64,000 nt of DNA from Lycocorax pyrrhopterus obiensis (Eukaryota > Chordata > Aves > Passeriformes > Paradisaeidae), in contig JACSVZ010000007.1 in the NCBI GenBank assembly GCA_014706295.1, positions 47,382,975 through 47,446,974 of the forward strand, written 5' to 3'. The notes under the pieces are model-generated. The model was not told where the DNA came from. It ran no database searches and worked only from the letters and a program-made list of their open reading frames with translations. Below are positions 62,420 to 64,000 of this stretch, piece after piece. How positions within the stretch are numbered: position 1 is the stretch's first letter; the number at the start of each line of letters is the position of its first letter. Made by a program: the position numbers and the translations under genes.

Positions 62420-63920
62420 GTGAACAAGTGGCTTCTACAGAAGTGGGCTTTTGGGAGAAAGCAACAGAATGCTTTATTTTTAGTTTGTGGGTATTTTTAA
62501 ATACATGTATTTCTTGGTGTCGCTGAGGTTTCATATTCTAAATATACAGGTTTCTAGAAATTGATTCTGTTATCTGGACCTTTCTCTTTTAGAGGTATAG
62601 TGCATAAAGTATTATTTGCTGATATTTTGTTGTGACTTGAGCTAGGCTGCAGAAATCTAATGTGTATTTAACCGAGGTAAGTCATGCAGCTTCTTATTGC
62701 TGCTTTCTCTGTGAGCTGATCTGGGGAAAACCGCTTGCCTTTGTGGCGCTTAAAGGGGTGCTTTTCTTGGGTGCATAACTGCCTGAGTAGTTGTTTGCAC
62801 TTGCCTTCATGCTGCTGAGTGGTTTGCATCTAGTAGTTCACTATTACTTGATGCAGTACTTCTGAAGTTCTGTGTCTGAGATTCATGGGTCCCTTTAAAT
62901 TCAGCTGGGAGAGAGCTGCCCATCAGCAGTCAAGATGGAGTGAAGTCTTCAGTGTACAATACTGATGCTTCAGGAATGCTCTGTAGTTGTCGTTTGATGT
63001 AAGGGGGAAGAGCTTTGTGCAGCTGTAAACTTCCCTGTAGTTAGAAATAAAATCTTGTACATCACAAGACAGAATCAGAAACAAGTATTAATAAGAGAAT
63101 TGTGTATAGAAATACAATAAAATAAGGCAGAAAAAAATTGCAGTTCTTTGAGGGAGGAGAAATTACTCAGGAGCTACACAATTAAGTTGTAACTTTTCTT
63201 CCACCTCATGCCTGTGAGCACAGCTGGTGTCAGAGACTTCAGCTGCTTTACTGCAGTATGTTTTTAAATGCTTTGTGAATTTGTGGCTTTTGGCCTGTCC
63301 TCTCTTGGGAGTCCTGCTAGGTGATTAGTTGAGCTGGTGGACAGGCAGTATTTTTTGTTTGTTTAACCTGCTAAACCAGATTTCTGTAGAGCGAAGGTAT
63401 TAAATACTTTGCGCATCCTAGAAGTTACTTGTTGGGTATGTTTTCAAGTTGGTGCTGTGCTTCAGTTGTTGAGGTTGTAAATTCCTAGTTGGCTTAGTTT
63501 CCTGTGTCACTATGATTGAACTATGGATACACATATCCTACAATCAGTCTGCAACAAATAAATAAGCATTAACTGTGCCCTTATTGCTGCTACCTGCCAC
63601 AGTTCTTCAAGCCCAGTCGATAGGGGAGAGAGTCGTTTAATGTCCCTTTCTCAATATGATGTTGGACTTTTTCCTAATCAGCTTTTGAAACCTGTTTTTT
63701 GCTTTGAGAAGATTAATACTTTTTATAAGCATGTGATCTGAAGTGATTCACAGGAGAGTCAGTGACTTGAATACCTGGCACAGTAAACTTGTGAATGCCT
63801 CTGTTACACCAAGTCTCTGAACAATCTGGCCCTTGTGCTGTGGTAGCTAACAAACTGTTCGAGATGCAAAATGTTTACTTGAACTTTTTTTATTTATTTA
63901 TGCTTTAATATTTTTAATAG
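62420..63920 (+). other. TDP1 intron after first coding exon
   Basis: Runs from the donor AAAG followed by gtgaac to an acceptor in tttaatatttttaatag. No mobile element or other exon is recognised. The open frame continues about 35 codons past the donor before a stop at 62524, and those residues are intronic. Confidence 0.85.
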
Positions 63921-63964
63921 ATATTTTGTCTCCTCTTTTTGGAACTCTCATATCTTCTGCCCAG
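63921..63964 (+). CDS. TDP1: TDP1, second coding exon
   Basis: A 44-nt exon is set between acceptor ttttaatag and donor CCCAG followed by gtgagt. Joined to the last G of the previous exon it reads DILSPLFGTLISSAQ, identical to the human protein except for Ile in place of Val at one position. This leads into the first phospholipase-D-like domain. The intron phase (1) matches on both sides. It is too short to stand out as an open frame. TDP1 continues beyond the window's right edge. Confidence 0.94.
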
Positions 63965-64000
63965 GTGAGTTTCCTGTTTGCCAAACTGATTTCACTTGCT
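63965..64000 (+). other. TDP1 following intron, start only
   Basis: The sequence after the gtgagt donor is intronic and is cut by the window edge. Confidence 0.85.

Overview
This is a vertebrate nuclear window, almost certainly from a bird. It is AT-rich, intron-dominated DNA carrying many 3'-terminal CR1 LINE pieces and at least two LTRs of the common avian ERVL type. Two genes can be recognised, and their order matches my recollection of human 14q32.11: EFCAB11 on the minus strand, head-to-head with TDP1 on the plus strand. The window has no prokaryotic features, CRISPR array, tRNA or rRNA that I can see.

Layout. From 1 to about 5.2 kb is sequence downstream of EFCAB11, with two CR1 fragments. 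From 5196 to about 61046 lies EFCAB11 (EF-hand calcium-binding domain protein 11), read right to left. I place a tentative exon 1 (60978-61046), exon 2 (59876-59975), exon 4 (53376-53476), exon 5 (51968-52058) and exon 6 (5196-5295, with the stop codon). Exon 3 was not found convincingly. The intron between exons 5 and 6 spans about 46.7 kb. It holds most of the repeats: CR1 copies, ERVL-type LTRs, a probable second LTR type, an old L2-like LINE relic, MIR-like relics and a TTCC microsatellite. From about 60.96 to 61.56 kb is a CpG island with three GC boxes that looks like a shared bidirectional promoter. From 61869 to the end are the first coding exons of TDP1 (tyrosyl-DNA phosphodiesterase 1): exon 61869-62419 with the start codon at 61873, and exon 63921-63964. 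The rest of TDP1, including its catalytic HKD motifs, lies beyond the window.

The most interesting result concerns EFCAB11. Exons 5 and 6 are intact and splice in phase. Exon 2 is 4 nt longer than the 96 nt expected from the human protein, and it ends at GC instead of GT. Exon 4 is 1 nt short. Each indel breaks the reading frame at a point where homology to the human protein resumes in another frame. Either this lineage has lost full-length EFCAB11 (or keeps only a shortened form), or there are errors in this assembly. I found no convincing novel system. The remaining findings are repeat archaeology and a few coding-like stretches I could not identify.
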